Assembly: GCA_020831625.1 (NCBI GenBank)
Contig: JAFIGD010000011.1
Location: forward strand, 55,654-119,653
Source: Verrucomicrobiota bacterium
GTDB lineage: Bacteria > Verrucomicrobiota > Kiritimatiellia > SS1-B-03-39 > UBA6053
Reading direction: 5' to 3'
DNA length: 64,000 nucleotides
Below are positions 24,357 through 33,378 of the stretch, piece after piece; position 1 is the stretch's first letter, and every line of letters starts with the position of its first letter. Made by a program: the position numbers and the translations under genes. The notes under the pieces were generated by a model. It worked only from the letters and a program-made list of their open reading frames with translations. It searched no databases and was not told the DNA's origin.

Positions 24357-26381
24357 CTATACCCGCTCCGGCCGCTGAAGGCCGTACACCGCGGCGCACA
24401 GGGCGAGGCCGAGGAGGGCGCCGCCGTAGGGGCCGAGGGGGATGAGGGTGTCGAGGGAGGCGGGACGGAAGAGCATCCAGGTGGCGGCGAGGAGGATGAG
24501 GTTTTCCCAAAGGCGGTTTTTGCGGCGAAGCCAGCCCTGAGTGGCGGAGGCGAAGGCGAACATGCCGATGAGGGAGGTTCCGAACACCCAGAGCATGTCG
24601 AGGGGGCCGGTGACCCCGATGAGCAGCAGCCGGTGGTTGAAGAGAAACATGAAGGGGAGAATGGCGGTGCGGATGTCGTAGAGAAAGCCCTGAATGCCGG
24701 TCTGGATGGGGTCGGCTTTGGAAATGGCGGCGGCGGCATAGGCGGAGAGGCCGACGGGCGGGGTGTCGTCGGAAAGAATCCCGAAGTAGAACACAAAGAG
24801 GTGAATGGCGATGAGGGGGAGTTCGAGGCCGAAGCCGCCGGCGAGGGTTTCGATGGCGCGGGCGGTGAGACTGGCCATGACGATGTAGTTGGCGGTGGTG
24901 GGCAGGCCCATGCCGAGGATGAGGCTCACAATCGCGGTGACGATGAGCATGAGCGCAAGGTTGCCGAAGGACAGGATGCGGATCACTTCGGTCACCTGAC
25001 TGCTGAGGCCGAGGCTGAGGACGCCGACGATGATGCCGGCCCCGGCGACGGCGACTCCGATGCCCATCATGTTTTTGGCCCCGGCGATCATGCCGTTTCC
25101 GAACATCGGAAACACCCGGCGCCATCCGTTCCGATGGTCGGAAACCGATTCTTTGGTGAGCATGACCGCGAAAAGGGTGATAATCGCGGTGAGGGCGGCG
25201 TAGCGGGCACTGCGGCGTTCGATGATGAGCAGCCAGATGAGGACAAATAGGGGGATGAGAAAGTGCAGGCCGCCGAGGAAGGTCTTGCGGAGCGGGGGGA
25301 GTTCGCTGCGGGGCACGGGTTTGATGTCGAGTTTGCAGGCCTCGAGGTGGGTGATGTACATCAGGGCGAGGTAGGAGATAAAGGCGGGCACAAAGGCGGC
25401 GCGGACGACCTCGACGTAGGGCATGTTGCAGGTTTCGGCGATGATGAAGGCGGCCGCGCCCATGATGGGGGGCATGAGCTGTCCGTTGGTGCTGGCGGCG
25501 ACTTCGATGGCTCCGGCTTTGACGGCGGGATAGCCGGCGCGTTTCATGAGCGGGATGGTGAAGGTGCCGGTGGTGACGGTGTTGGCGATGCTGGAGCCGT
25601 TGATCATGCCGGTGAAGCCGCTGGCGAGGACGCTGGCCTTGGCGGGTCCGCCGCGGAAGCCTCCGAGCAGGCCGAAGGCGAGGTCGATAAAGTATTTTCC
25701 GCCTCCGGCTTTTTCGAGCAGCGCTCCGAAGAGAACGAAAAGAAACACGGTATTGGCGGAGACTTCGAGGGGAATGCCGTAGATGCCTTCGGTGCCGAGG
25801 CTGAGGGTCTGGATGACGCGCGGGAGCGGGGTGGACGCGGTGGCGAGGACGCCGGGCATGCGCTCGCTGTTCAGGGCGTAGAGGAAAAACAGAAGGGCGA
25901 CGGTGGGCAGAACCGGACCGATGGCGCGTCGGGCGGCTTCGAGGAGGAATACAATGAGGGCCGCTCCGGCGGCGATGTCGCGGGGGAGCGGATTGCCGAT
26001 CCGGTTGGCGAGGCCTTCGTAATCGAGCACCAGATACAGGGCGGCGAGGGCGGCGAGGGCGGCGGCGAGCAGATCCCACCAGGGGAGCCGGTGCGGATCG
26101 GCGAGTGCGGGCAGGCGTTTGGCGAGGCGCGGGGAGCGGAGGACGGGAAAGGAAAGGAAGACCAGGGCGATGGCGAAGGCGAGATGCGCCGCCCGGACCA
26201 CTTCGGCGTTGAGGGTCCAGACGCCGGCGACGAGCAGTTGAAAAACGGACCAGCTGAAGGCGATGACTGTGATGAGGGTTCCGGCCGCCCCGCCGGGATG
26301 CCGACTGCCTTGTTCGCGGTCCAGAGCGGCAATTGAAGCATCGGGAGGGGCGCTTTCCATGGCTGGTTTCGTAATTTTCAT
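24357..26381 (-). CDS. TRAP transporter fused permease (TAXI type, DctQM-like)
   Basis: 674 residues with about 15-17 membrane segments. The small-subunit-like helices (about 35-190) are fused to the large DctM-like transport domain, with the signatures GGGKYFIDLAFGLLGGFRGGPAKASVLASGFTG, MINGSSIANTVTTGTFTIPLMKRAGY and QLMPPIMGAAAFIIAE. Such proteins import organic acids with a TAXI-family binding protein, driven by ion gradients. The binding protein gene lies 44 bases upstream. A GGGGG ribosome site precedes ATG 26381; ATG 26360 is an alternative. The substrate is unknown. Confidence 0.92.
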   Translation of the reverse strand: MKITKPAMESAPPDASIAALDREQGSRHPGGAAGTLITVIAFSWSVFQLLVAGVWTLNAEVVRAAHLAFAIALVFLSFPVLRSPRLAKRLPALADPHRLPWWDLLAAALAALAALYLVLDYEGLANRIGNPLPRDIAAGAALIVFLLEAARRAIGPVLPTVALLFFLYALNSERMPGVLATASTPLPRVIQTLSLGTEGIYGIPLEVSANTVFLFVLFGALLEKAGGGKYFIDLAFGLLGGFRGGPAKASVLASGFTGMINGSSIANTVTTGTFTIPLMKRAGYPAVKAGAIEVAASTNGQLMPPIMGAAAFIIAETCNMPYVEVVRAAFVPAFISYLALMYITHLEACKLDIKPVPRSELPPLRKTFLGGLHFLIPLFVLIWLLIIERRSARYAALTAIITLFAVMLTKESVSDHRNGWRRVFPMFGNGMIAGAKNMMGIGVAVAGAGIIVGVLSLGLSSQVTEVIRILSFGNLALMLIVTAIVSLILGMGLPTTANYIVMASLTARAIETLAGGFGLELPLIAIHLFVFYFGILSDDTPPVGLSAYAAAAISKADPIQTGIQGFLYDIRTAILPFMFLFNHRLLLIGVTGPLDMLWVFGTSLIGMFAFASATQGWLRRKNRLWENLILLAATWMLFRPASLDTLIPLGPYGGALLGLALCAAVYGLQRPERV

Positions 26382-26425
26382 GGTTTACCCCCTGAATCAG
26401 ACGGATGCAAAGTCAAGTGGGATGA

Positions 26426-27373
26426 TTAGAGATCGACACCGGCCTCAGTGAAGGCGCGCAGGGCTCCGGGATGGAAGGGGGCGTGCTGCCCCTGAATCAT
26501 GCCTTCCAGGGTGAGCCCCTGAAGGGCGGGGTGTTGCTGACGGAGGGTGTCGAGGTCGTTGAGGATGGCGGTGACGACGCGATGAACCAGATCCTCGTCG
26601 GTTTCGGCGCGGGTGACCACCGTGGTGAGCATGCCGATGCTGGGAACCGGCCCGTCCTGCAGGGCCCGGGGATACAGGTCGACGGGGACTTCGGTGAGGG
26701 TGTAGAACGGGGATTCTTCGATGAGGGCCTCCATGCCGGTCACGGGGATGAAGCGGACGCGCTGGCGGCCGGTGGTGGCTTCGGCGATGGAGCCGTTGGG
26801 ATGGCCGACGGTGTAGAAGTAGGCGTCGATGCGCCCGTCCTGGAGCATCCCGGCGCATTCGGCGACGGTGAGGGATTCGGCCTGAATGTCGGCGGCGGGA
26901 TCGATATCGATGGCGCTGAAGATATCGAGGGCGTTGCCGCGCTGGCCGGAACCGGGACTGCCGATGTTCACGCGTTTGCCGCGAAGATCCCCGAGAGTGC
27001 GGATGCCGCTGGCTTCGGAGGCGATGAGGGTGACGACTTCGGGATGGAGGCTGAACACGAAGCGGAGGTTCTCACGCGGCTCTCCGTCCCAGGTGCTGAG
27101 ACCGTGATAGGCCTGATATTGGCGGTCGGCCTGGGCGATGCCGAAGGCGATGGCGCCGCTGAGGACGTCGTTGATGTTTTGCACGGACCCGCCGCTGGTG
27201 GCGACGGAGACGCGGAGGTCCCCGTCGGTGGCCTGTTCAACCACCTGTTTGATCGCGCCGCCGACGGGATAATAGACACCGGTCTGGGAGCCGGTGCCGA
27301 GGGTGATGAAGGTTCGGTCGGACGACCCGCAGGCCGCGAGGAAAATCGTGAGGAAAAGGCAGAAGAATTTCAT
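26426..27373 (-). CDS. TAXI-family TRAP transporter solute-binding lipoprotein
   Basis: 315 residues. A lipoprotein signal (KFFCLFLTIFLAAC) places it at the periplasmic face. The mature start FITLGTGSQTGVYYPVGGAI is the TAXI-family hallmark (GTG-x3-G-xYYPxG), followed by ATSGGSVQNINDVLSGAIAFGIAQAD and NIGSPGSGQRGNALDI. It captures the substrate and delivers it to the fused permease encoded just downstream. The start at 27373 gives a clean signal peptide; the longer frame adds a segment with no family match. Confidence 0.92.
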   Translation of the reverse strand: MKFFCLFLTIFLAACGSSDRTFITLGTGSQTGVYYPVGGAIKQVVEQATDGDLRVSVATSGGSVQNINDVLSGAIAFGIAQADRQYQAYHGLSTWDGEPRENLRFVFSLHPEVVTLIASEASGIRTLGDLRGKRVNIGSPGSGQRGNALDIFSAIDIDPAADIQAESLTVAECAGMLQDGRIDAYFYTVGHPNGSIAEATTGRQRVRFIPVTGMEALIEESPFYTLTEVPVDLYPRALQDGPVPSIGMLTTVVTRAETDEDLVHRVVTAILNDLDTLRQQHPALQGLTLEGMIQGQHAPFHPGALRAFTEAGVDL

Positions 27374-27417
27374 GAAATTCAACGTGCATGGGGGGCGCGG
27401 AATGTCAAGCGGAAAGG

Positions 27418-28374
27418 CTAGGGAAGCGCCTGTCCGCGGGCGGCGATGAAGAGTTGGTACCATTCCTCGTGACTGAGGGGCAGGTCCAGGGCTTGGACGG
27501 CGGAGCGGATGCGTTCGGGGCGGGTGGTGCCGATGATGGGCTGGATTCCGGCGGGATGGCGCAGGACCCAGGCGAGGGCGAGCACATCGGGCGCGGTGTT
27601 TTTGGCTTCGGCCATTTCGCGGAGCGCGGTTTTGAGCCCCTGCAATGCGGGGGGATCGTCTTCGGAAACCGGTTCGAGGATGCCGCCGTACACGATGGGC
27701 GAGTAGGCCTGGGGCCGAATGCGGTGTTCCATGCAGTATTCGAGAATGCCTTCGCCGCGGGTGAAGTGGCCCTCGTTGCTCCGGCCAGAGACCAGCCAGG
27801 ATTCCACCGGGTTGATGAAACCGAGGCCGAAGCGGATTTGGTTGGTGACCAGGGTGTCGGGGAGGCGGCTTTGCAGCATCCGCTGCGCGGCGGGGGTGAA
27901 ATTGCTGACCCCGAAACAGCGGACTTTGCCCCGGGCTTTGAGTTCGGCGAACACTTCGGCGATGGCGTCGGGCTCCATGAGAATGTCGGGACGGTGGAGC
28001 AAAAGAATATCGAGATAATCGGTTTGGAGGCGTTTCAGCGATCCTTCAACGGACTGCCGGATGTAGTCCGGACGGAAATCGTAACCGATGCCCGGACGGA
28101 TCCCGCATTTGGATTGAAGAATCAGCGAATCTCTGGATACGCCCTCCCGTTTCCAGAGGTGTCCGAAGATTTCTTCGCAGCGTCCCCGTCCGTAGATGTC
28201 CGCGTGATCGAAGAAGGTGATGCCCGCATCGAGCGCGGCGCGGACGGAGCGGAGGCCGGCGGTGATTTCCTCTTCGGTGAGCGGGGCGTCGCTCCAGGAG
28301 CCGCGGATGCGCATGCAGCCATAGATAAGTTCAGACACGGTGAGATCGGTGTGGGGGAGATTCAGGGTTTTCAT
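27418..28374 (-). CDS. Aldo/keto reductase
   Basis: 318 residues. The TIM-barrel AKR tetrad is present: Asp and Tyr in FFDHADIYGRG (about 45-55), Lys in ILQSKCGI and His in ILLLHRPD. The C-terminal NADP site (IIGTTRPERIRSAVQALDL) follows. The pattern resembles the YdhF-like group of oxidoreductases, reducing carbonyl compounds with NADPH. ATG 28374 was chosen because the family start is near KTLNLPHTDLTVSELIYGCM. It lies between the TRAP genes and a fructosamine-kinase-like gene on the same strand; the substrate is unknown. Confidence 0.9.
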   Translation of the reverse strand: MKTLNLPHTDLTVSELIYGCMRIRGSWSDAPLTEEEITAGLRSVRAALDAGITFFDHADIYGRGRCEEIFGHLWKREGVSRDSLILQSKCGIRPGIGYDFRPDYIRQSVEGSLKRLQTDYLDILLLHRPDILMEPDAIAEVFAELKARGKVRCFGVSNFTPAAQRMLQSRLPDTLVTNQIRFGLGFINPVESWLVSGRSNEGHFTRGEGILEYCMEHRIRPQAYSPIVYGGILEPVSEDDPPALQGLKTALREMAEAKNTAPDVLALAWVLRHPAGIQPIIGTTRPERIRSAVQALDLPLSHEEWYQLFIAARGQALP

Positions 28375-28411
28375 GGGGGAAGAATAGCGGATGAACGAAT
28401 GGAAACAACAC

Positions 28412-29260
28412 TTAAACGCGGCGAAGCAGTGACCTTGCCTGGGCGAGATAGGCGTTGCCGAAGAGGATGAGGTGGTTGAGGACGTGATAAAGCATGTAAA
28501 AATCGAGGCGGACGTCCCAGCCGTCGGGGAGGGGGGCTGCGGCGGTGTAGGCGTCATAAAAGTCCCGCGTGAAGCCGCCGAACATGCGGGTCATGGCAAG
28601 GTCGGCCTCGCGGTGGCCGTAGTAGGGCGCGGGGTCGAAGATGACGGGGCAGCCATCGGGATCGAAGGCGGCATTTCCGCTCCAGAGATCGCCGTGAAGG
28701 ATGCGGGGGGACTCTTCGGTGCCGTCGAGGAGCGGGTGAACCCGGGATTCGAGGGGCATAAACCCGGTCCGGAGATTGGACGGGAGGCGGCGGATCATGG
28801 GTTCGAGGCGGTGGGTCCACCAAAAGTCCGGCCAGGCGCCGGGGCGGGCGGGGACGCGGGGGAGGTTCGCCTGCGGGGTGCTGCCGATGACATGATCGAG
28901 AGGAAAGCCGTAGGCGGAATCCTCTTTGCGGTGGGTTTGGGCAAGCTGTTCGCCGAGACGGCGCTGAGATTCCTTTTGCGCGTGGCGGGGCGCGGAGGAG
29001 AGGTCGATCCATTCCAGGAACAGAACCCCGGGTTCGACGTGAAGGACTTCGGGAACGCGGACCCCGCCGGGCACCTTGAGGTGTTTCAGGCCGAGGGCCT
29101 CGGCGGCGAACGGATCGGGGCCGCTCATTTGTTTGACGAAAACGCGGCGGCCGTCGGTGAGGTCAATCCGGCTTGCGGTGGCGATGCATCCGCCGCCCGC
29201 GGGGGTGATGCGGTCGGGGGCGGCGCCGAGGCGGGCTTTGCAAAGTTCCTGTACGTTCAT
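28412..29260 (-). CDS. Fructosamine kinase family protein
   Basis: 282 residues with the aminoglycoside-phosphotransferase-like kinase fold. The ATP-binding Lys lies in RRVFVKQMSG, the hinge region in LFLEWIDLSS, the catalytic loop is RILHGDLWSGNAAFD and the metal site VIFDPAPYYGHREADLAM. This set is characteristic of bacterial fructosamine/ribulosamine 3-kinase homologues, which phosphorylate glycated amines for deglycation. It ends 38 bases before the aldo/keto reductase start, so they are probably cotranscribed. Confidence 0.9.
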   Translation of the reverse strand: MNVQELCKARLGAAPDRITPAGGGCIATASRIDLTDGRRVFVKQMSGPDPFAAEALGLKHLKVPGGVRVPEVLHVEPGVLFLEWIDLSSAPRHAQKESQRRLGEQLAQTHRKEDSAYGFPLDHVIGSTPQANLPRVPARPGAWPDFWWTHRLEPMIRRLPSNLRTGFMPLESRVHPLLDGTEESPRILHGDLWSGNAAFDPDGCPVIFDPAPYYGHREADLAMTRMFGGFTRDFYDAYTAAAPLPDGWDVRLDFYMLYHVLNHLILFGNAYLAQARSLLRRV

Positions 29261-29349
29261 CGGATCGCCCGCGGCACTGTATCCTTAATCATGCTTGTAT
29301 ATCGTAAACGCCGGGAGGATGAAGGGTGGATTAGGATTAGGCGTACGAC

Positions 29350-29428
29350 GATTAAGATTAAGATTAAGATTAAGATTAAGATTAAGATTAAGATTAAGAA
29401 TATGATTAAGATGAAGATTAAGAATATG
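29350..29428 (-). repeat. TAATCN hexamer array (GATTAA on the plus strand)
   Basis: Eight tandem GATTAA copies (29350-29397) followed by interrupted copies (AATATGATTAAGATGAAGATTAAG). In the minus sense it directly follows the 3' end of tRNA-Ser. Confidence 0.9.
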
Positions 29429-29437
29429 GAAATGAAT

Positions 29438-29525
29438 TGGCGGAGAGGGAGGGATTCGAACCCCCGGAGCCTTGCGGCTCAGCGGTTTTCAAGACCGCCG
29501 CAATCGACCACTCTGCCACCTCTCC
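29438..29525 (-). tRNA. tRNA-Ser (anticodon UGA)
   Basis: 88 nucleotides with encoded CCA. GGAGAGG pairs with CCTCTCC, the anticodon loop is CTTGAAA giving UGA, a long type II variable arm (TGAGCCGCAAGGCTC) is present, and the T arm reads GGGGGTTCGAATCCCTC. The discriminator is G. Confidence 0.96.
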
Positions 29526-29621
29526 GTGTGTCGATGGATTTCTAATATCTCTCCGTGTGATTTTCGCAAGGGAAAACAATCCGGGACTTGCTTTTACAGT
29601 CCGTTGCGTCATGTCAGGACG

Positions 29622-30614
29622 ATGCCAATCTCACTCACTTCCCCACTGGATATGCATGTTCATCTTCGTCAGGATGACATGCTTCGCAATGTCACGCCGT
29701 TTACCGCCCGACAGTTTGTCGGCGCGGTGTGTATGCCGAACACCCTGCCGCCGGTCGATTCGGTGGAGCGGTACGACCGCTATTGCGCGGAGATCCGCGC
29801 GGCGGCGGAGCCGTATGCCTTTGAGCCCTATGTGCCGCTGTTTTTTCATGAGGGTCTGACGCGCGAGGTGCTGGCCCCGGCGCGGGAGCGTCTGTTCGGG
29901 GTGAAGCTGTATCCGGCGGGGGTGACGACGAACAGCGAGGCGGGGGTGTCGGAACTTGCGAAAATTGAGCCGGTGCTGGATGTGATGCAGGACCTGGATC
30001 TGCCGCTGCTGGTGCACGGTGAAACGAACGGATACAGTCATGACCGCGAGCGGGAATTTGTCGGGGTGTACGATCACATCGCGAAGACGTTTCCGAAACT
30101 GCGGATCACCATGGAGCACATCAGCACGGTGGAGGCGGCGGCGTTTCTGGACCGTCATGAGAACGTGTTCGCCACCGTGACCCTGCATCATTTGCTGTAC
30201 ACGATGGATGATTTGCTGGGGGGGATGTGGAATCCGTTTATGTTCTGCAAGCCGATCATCAAGAGTCCGAAAGACCGGGCGGCGCTGCGGGATCTGGTCT
30301 TGTCCGGGCATCCGAAAGTGATGTTCGGCAGCGACAGCGCGCCGCATACCGAGGTGGCGAAGCGCACGGAAGGGGCGGCGGGCTGTTTCACGGCACCGGT
30401 GCTGCTGCCGTGTCTGGCCCAGTTTTTCGAGGAGCATGACGCCCTGGACCGTTTGCAGGCGTTTGTCAGTGATCACGCGCAGCGAATCTACCGGGTGACT
30501 CCGCCGAAGCGGGAGGTGCTGCTGGAGGAGGCAACCTGGACGGTTCCGCCCCGGTACGGCAGCATTGTGCCGGTGAATGCCGGGCAGGTCTTGCGCTGGC
30601 GGGTCGCCGGATGA
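29622..30614 (+). CDS. pyrC: Dihydroorotase (type II)
   Basis: 330 residues. The metal-binding [11 protein letters not shown] begins at about residue 10, the carboxylated Lys is in [10 protein letters not shown] (about 94-103), His ligands follow in LLVHGETNG and ITMEHIST, and the catalytic Asp is in FGSDSAPH. It closes carbamoyl aspartate to dihydroorotate in pyrimidine synthesis. ATG 29622 follows an AGGA site; the longer frame upstream runs through the tRNA. No other pyr gene is adjacent. Three hairpin repeat units follow its stop. Confidence 0.95.
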   Translation: MPISLTSPLDMHVHLRQDDMLRNVTPFTARQFVGAVCMPNTLPPVDSVERYDRYCAEIRAAAEPYAFEPYVPLFFHEGLTREVLAPARERLFGVKLYPAGVTTNSEAGVSELAKIEPVLDVMQDLDLPLLVHGETNGYSHDREREFVGVYDHIAKTFPKLRITMEHISTVEAAAFLDRHENVFATVTLHHLLYTMDDLLGGMWNPFMFCKPIIKSPKDRAALRDLVLSGHPKVMFGSDSAPHTEVAKRTEGAAGCFTAPVLLPCLAQFFEEHDALDRLQAFVSDHAQRIYRVTPPKREVLLEEATWTVPPRYGSIVPVNAGQVLRWRVAG

Positions 30615-30630
30615 AGACGTAATTGAATAC

Positions 30631-30787
30631 GTGCAGGCTGAGCTTGCTCGGCCGACCGCACGCATCTCATTCCGCTGGATAGGATGGGTTGCGCTCCACG
30701 AGCAAGCTCGAAGATCGCTCATTTTTTTTGGGGTAAATTCGTGGAATGAGATGATTGCGCCCTTTCCCGAGCAAGCTCGTAGGGCGC
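30631..30787 (+). repeat. Hairpin REP-like unit, copy 2 (lacks hairpin D)
   Basis: Hairpins A (30631-30661), B (30691-30718) and C (30757-30787), 17 bases after the pyrC stop. The CATCTCATTCC box after A leads directly into the sequence that elsewhere follows D, so D has been lost, probably by recombination between the two boxes. A T run follows B at 30722-30729. Confidence 0.87.
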
Positions 30788-30825
30788 GGCAGAGACCACG
30801 GATAGAAGACCACGGATGTTGCTTC

Positions 30826-30855
30826 TTAATCTTAATCGTAATCTTAATCGTAATC
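30826..30855 (+). repeat. TAATCN hexamer run, five copies
   Basis: TTAATC TTAATC GTAATC TTAATC GTAATC, in the spacer between hairpin copies 2 and 3. Confidence 0.9.
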
Positions 30856-30906
30856 CCTTACCCAAATCCGATTCTGATATTTTTCCGACGTTCAATGATT
30901 GTTTTC

Positions 30907-31125
30907 GTGCAGGCTGAGCTTGCTCGGCCGACCGCACGCATCTCATTTCAGGACCGCATGACACACAACTCCCGCGCATCGAGCTTGCTCGTTGCGCGGA
31001 AGCATCTCATTCCGCTGGATAGGATGGGTTGCGCTCCACGAGCAAGCTCGAAGACCGCTCTTTTTGGGGAGGTTGGTCGTGGAATGAGATGATTGCGCCC
31101 TTTCCCGAGCAAGCTCGTAGGGCGC
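30907..31125 (+). repeat. Four-hairpin REP-like unit, copy 3
   Basis: A (30907-30937), D (30972-30999), B (31031-31058) and C (31095-31125). D is a near-perfect stem, CCGCGCA / TGCGCGG around the CGAGCTTGCTCG core. It is part of a tandem duplication whose second copy starts 325 bases later with near-identical spacer. Confidence 0.88.
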
Positions 31126-31162
31126 GGGGAGACCACAGATAGAAGACCACGGATGTTGCTTC

Positions 31163-31180
31163 TTAATCTTAATCGTAATC
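31163..31180 (+). repeat. TAATCN hexamer run, three copies
   Basis: TTAATC TTAATC GTAATC, in a spacer otherwise the same as the one at 30788-30906, which has five copies. Confidence 0.88.
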
Positions 31181-31231
31181 CCTTACCCAAATCCGATTCT
31201 GATATTTTTCCGACGTTCAATGATTGTTTTC

Positions 31232-31452
31232 GTGCAGGCTGAGCTTGCTCGGCCGACCGCACGCATCTCATTTCAGGACCGCATGACACACAACTCCCGC
31301 GCATCGAGCTTGCTCGTTGCGCGGAAGCATCCCATTCCGCTGGATAGGATGGGTTGCGCTTCCCGAGCAAGCTCGGAAATCGCTTTTTTGTGTGTGGGGT
31401 GAGTCGTGGAATGAGATGATTGCGCCCTTTCCCGAGCAAGCTCGTAGGGCGC
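31232..31452 (+). repeat. Four-hairpin REP-like unit, copy 4
   Basis: A (31232-31262), D (31297-31324), B (31356-31383) and C (31422-31452). The B stem differs from copy 3: its inner part is TTCC before the core and GGAA after it, and the T run TTTTTT follows at 31384-31389. Confidence 0.88.
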
Positions 31453-31454
31453 GG

Positions 31455-31705
31455 AAGAGACCACGGATAGAAGACCGCGGATGAAAATTGGGGCTCCAAC
31501 GGATAGCTTGCGCCGGACCACGGATGCATGCGGGAAGGAAATTCCGCGAATGGCTTTGCCGTCCCGCGAATGAAAATGGAGGAGTCCAAAACGGACGTGT
31601 GCGCCGAAGCCGGAGGCGCAGGAGCATGGCTTGCGCCCGACAATGGATAAAAACAGGGGCGGAACCACGGATAGCCTTGCCGGACCACGGATGTTAAATT
31701 GATCT
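31455..31705. repeat. ACGGAT/CCGCGAAT-type repeat region
   Basis: No gene is supported. Phrases GACCACGGATAG, GCCGGACCACGGATG, CCGCGAATG and a ~90-base segment beginning CCGTCCCGCGAATGAAAATG are shared with 45945-46035 (near-identical) and in part with 23330-23450. Confidence 0.75.
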
Positions 31706-31782
31706 GCGGTCTTCTATCCGTGGACTTTCTCGTGACGGATTGGCATCGACAGATTGAAAAGATGGTGTAAACTCTTGGCACT

Positions 31783-33378
31783 ATGAAAAGGATCTTTTGG
31801 ATTTGTCTTTTTTCGCTCTTGTTTTTGCTCCCCGCGGGGATGTCTGTGTTTGCTGAAATTTCTGACGATACCGATGTAAATGCGGAGAATACGGATGTGG
31901 CGGAGGCGGTTTCCGAAGCGGAGGGCGCGGAGGTGGACATCGTTGTTTCTGAATCAGTGAGGCCGGAGGATAAGGCTGTGACCCCGGAACAGCACCGCGC
32001 CTGGCGGGAATGGCCGGTAGACGCCAAAGTGGTTTTGATTCCGGTACGTCAGCAGATTAAGAGACCACAACAGATGTTATTACGTCGAGGGGTTCAGTTG
32101 GCTATTTCCGAAGGGGCGGATGCGATCGTGCTGCTGATGGACACGCCGGGCGGAAGCGTACCGGTGATGCGGGAAATGGTGAGTTTGATCATTGACTTAG
32201 ATATTCCGACCTTCACCTTGGTGGAGTCAGACGCCTTTTCGGCGGGAGCTATTCTTGCGGTGGCGACCGATTATATTTTTATGCGCCCCCGCACAGTGAT
32301 AGGGGATGCGCTGCCAATTTTGATGACTCCATGGGGGGGAGTCGTGGAGCTTGGAGAGGCGGAGCGTGAAAAAGTTGAATCGGCGATGGACGCGATTGTG
32401 CGCAGCATTGCGCAGGCGAAGGGGAGGGAAGAGTTGTTGATCCGAGCCATGGTGCGGCGGAGTTTGGTTTATGCACTGGAAGACGGCACTGTTATTGCCG
32501 ATGAAGGGGAGATTTTGACTCTGACCAATATAGAGGCTGAGCGGATTTTACCTAATGGCAGGCCATTGTTGTCGGAGGGGACGGTAAGCGATCTGGACGA
32601 AATGCTTCGGCTGGTAGGGCTTGAGCATGCTGTGCTAATTGAGGAGGAAACCACCTGGGCGGATGATTTGGCGGCGCTGATCACTCTGGTGACCCCAATA
32701 TTGATCATTATATCCTTGGTTCTGTTTTATATGGAGATTCAGTCGCCGGGCATCGGCTGGATGGGCGGTCTGGCGGTAACGTTTTTCTTGATTGTGATGT
32801 TCGGTCACAATGTGGCCGGCTTCGCGGGCAAAGAGGATATGCTGCTGATCGCGCTGGGGATGATTTTGATTTTGGTGGAGATCTTTGTAATTCCGGGCTT
32901 CGGGGTGGTGGGACTTTCGGGCATCGGGTTGATGATTTGGGGCTTCATCCGGGCGATGACGTTTCGAAACCCGGGTAATCCCTCCGACTTCGGACTGGAC
33001 GCCATCAGCAATTTGGGGCCCGCAATCATGAATCTGAGCGTTTCGGTGATTATTTCGTTTGTGATTATGGGTTTTATGTTGCGAAGCATCGACAAATCCA
33101 GATTTGTACGAAAAAACCTGATTCTTCATGATGCGATTGTCGGCGGGGTCAAAGAGAATAAACTGGCTGGTTTGCTGGGCAAGACGGGGGTAACACTGAG
33201 TCCGCTTTCGCCGGGAGGCGCGGTTGAAATCGAGGGACGGGAATACTCCGGGGTTTCAGATGCGGGATATCTGGAGGCCGGACTGGCGGTGAATGTCCGC
33301 GATGTGCACGGTAACCGGGTGGTGGTGGTGCCCTCGGACGGGCATTCGATTGAAAACAATGAGGAGGCTTCCGTATGA
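31783..33378 (+). CDS. NfeD-type membrane-bound serine protease (ClpP class, long form)
   Basis: 531 residues. A signal peptide (1-24) is followed by a ClpP-class periplasmic domain (about 80-290) with LLMDTPGGSV and the nucleophile in FSAGAIL (Ser153); Lys197 is a candidate dyad partner. About five membrane helices (300-425) come next, then a C-terminal OB-fold NfeD domain (LLGKTGVTLSPLSPGGAVEIEGREYSGVSD, about 455-515). Long NfeD proteins act with flotillin- or stomatin-like proteins; here floA lies three genes downstream. The stop overlaps the next start by four bases. Confidence 0.92.
   Translation: MKRIFWICLFSLLFLLPAGMSVFAEISDDTDVNAENTDVAEAVSEAEGAEVDIVVSESVRPEDKAVTPEQHRAWREWPVDAKVVLIPVRQQIKRPQQMLLRRGVQLAISEGADAIVLLMDTPGGSVPVMREMVSLIIDLDIPTFTLVESDAFSAGAILAVATDYIFMRPRTVIGDALPILMTPWGGVVELGEAEREKVESAMDAIVRSIAQAKGREELLIRAMVRRSLVYALEDGTVIADEGEILTLTNIEAERILPNGRPLLSEGTVSDLDEMLRLVGLEHAVLIEEETTWADDLAALITLVTPILIIISLVLFYMEIQSPGIGWMGGLAVTFFLIVMFGHNVAGFAGKEDMLLIALGMILILVEIFVIPGFGVVGLSGIGLMIWGFIRAMTFRNPGNPSDFGLDAISNLGPAIMNLSVSVIISFVIMGFMLRSIDKSRFVRKNLILHDAIVGGVKENKLAGLLGKTGVTLSPLSPGGAVEIEGREYSGVSDAGYLEAGLAVNVRDVHGNRVVVVPSDGHSIENNEEASV

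Noticed and set aside
30631..31452. CRISPR array.
   Set aside because: Repeats are hairpin modules of differing sequence in both orientations, with conserved and not unique spacers; there are no cas genes.
30948..32027. A 359-codon minus-strand frame across the hairpin repeats.
   Set aside because: Its translation is the repeats themselves (recurring phrases every ~325 bases) and it runs into the nfeD gene antisense.
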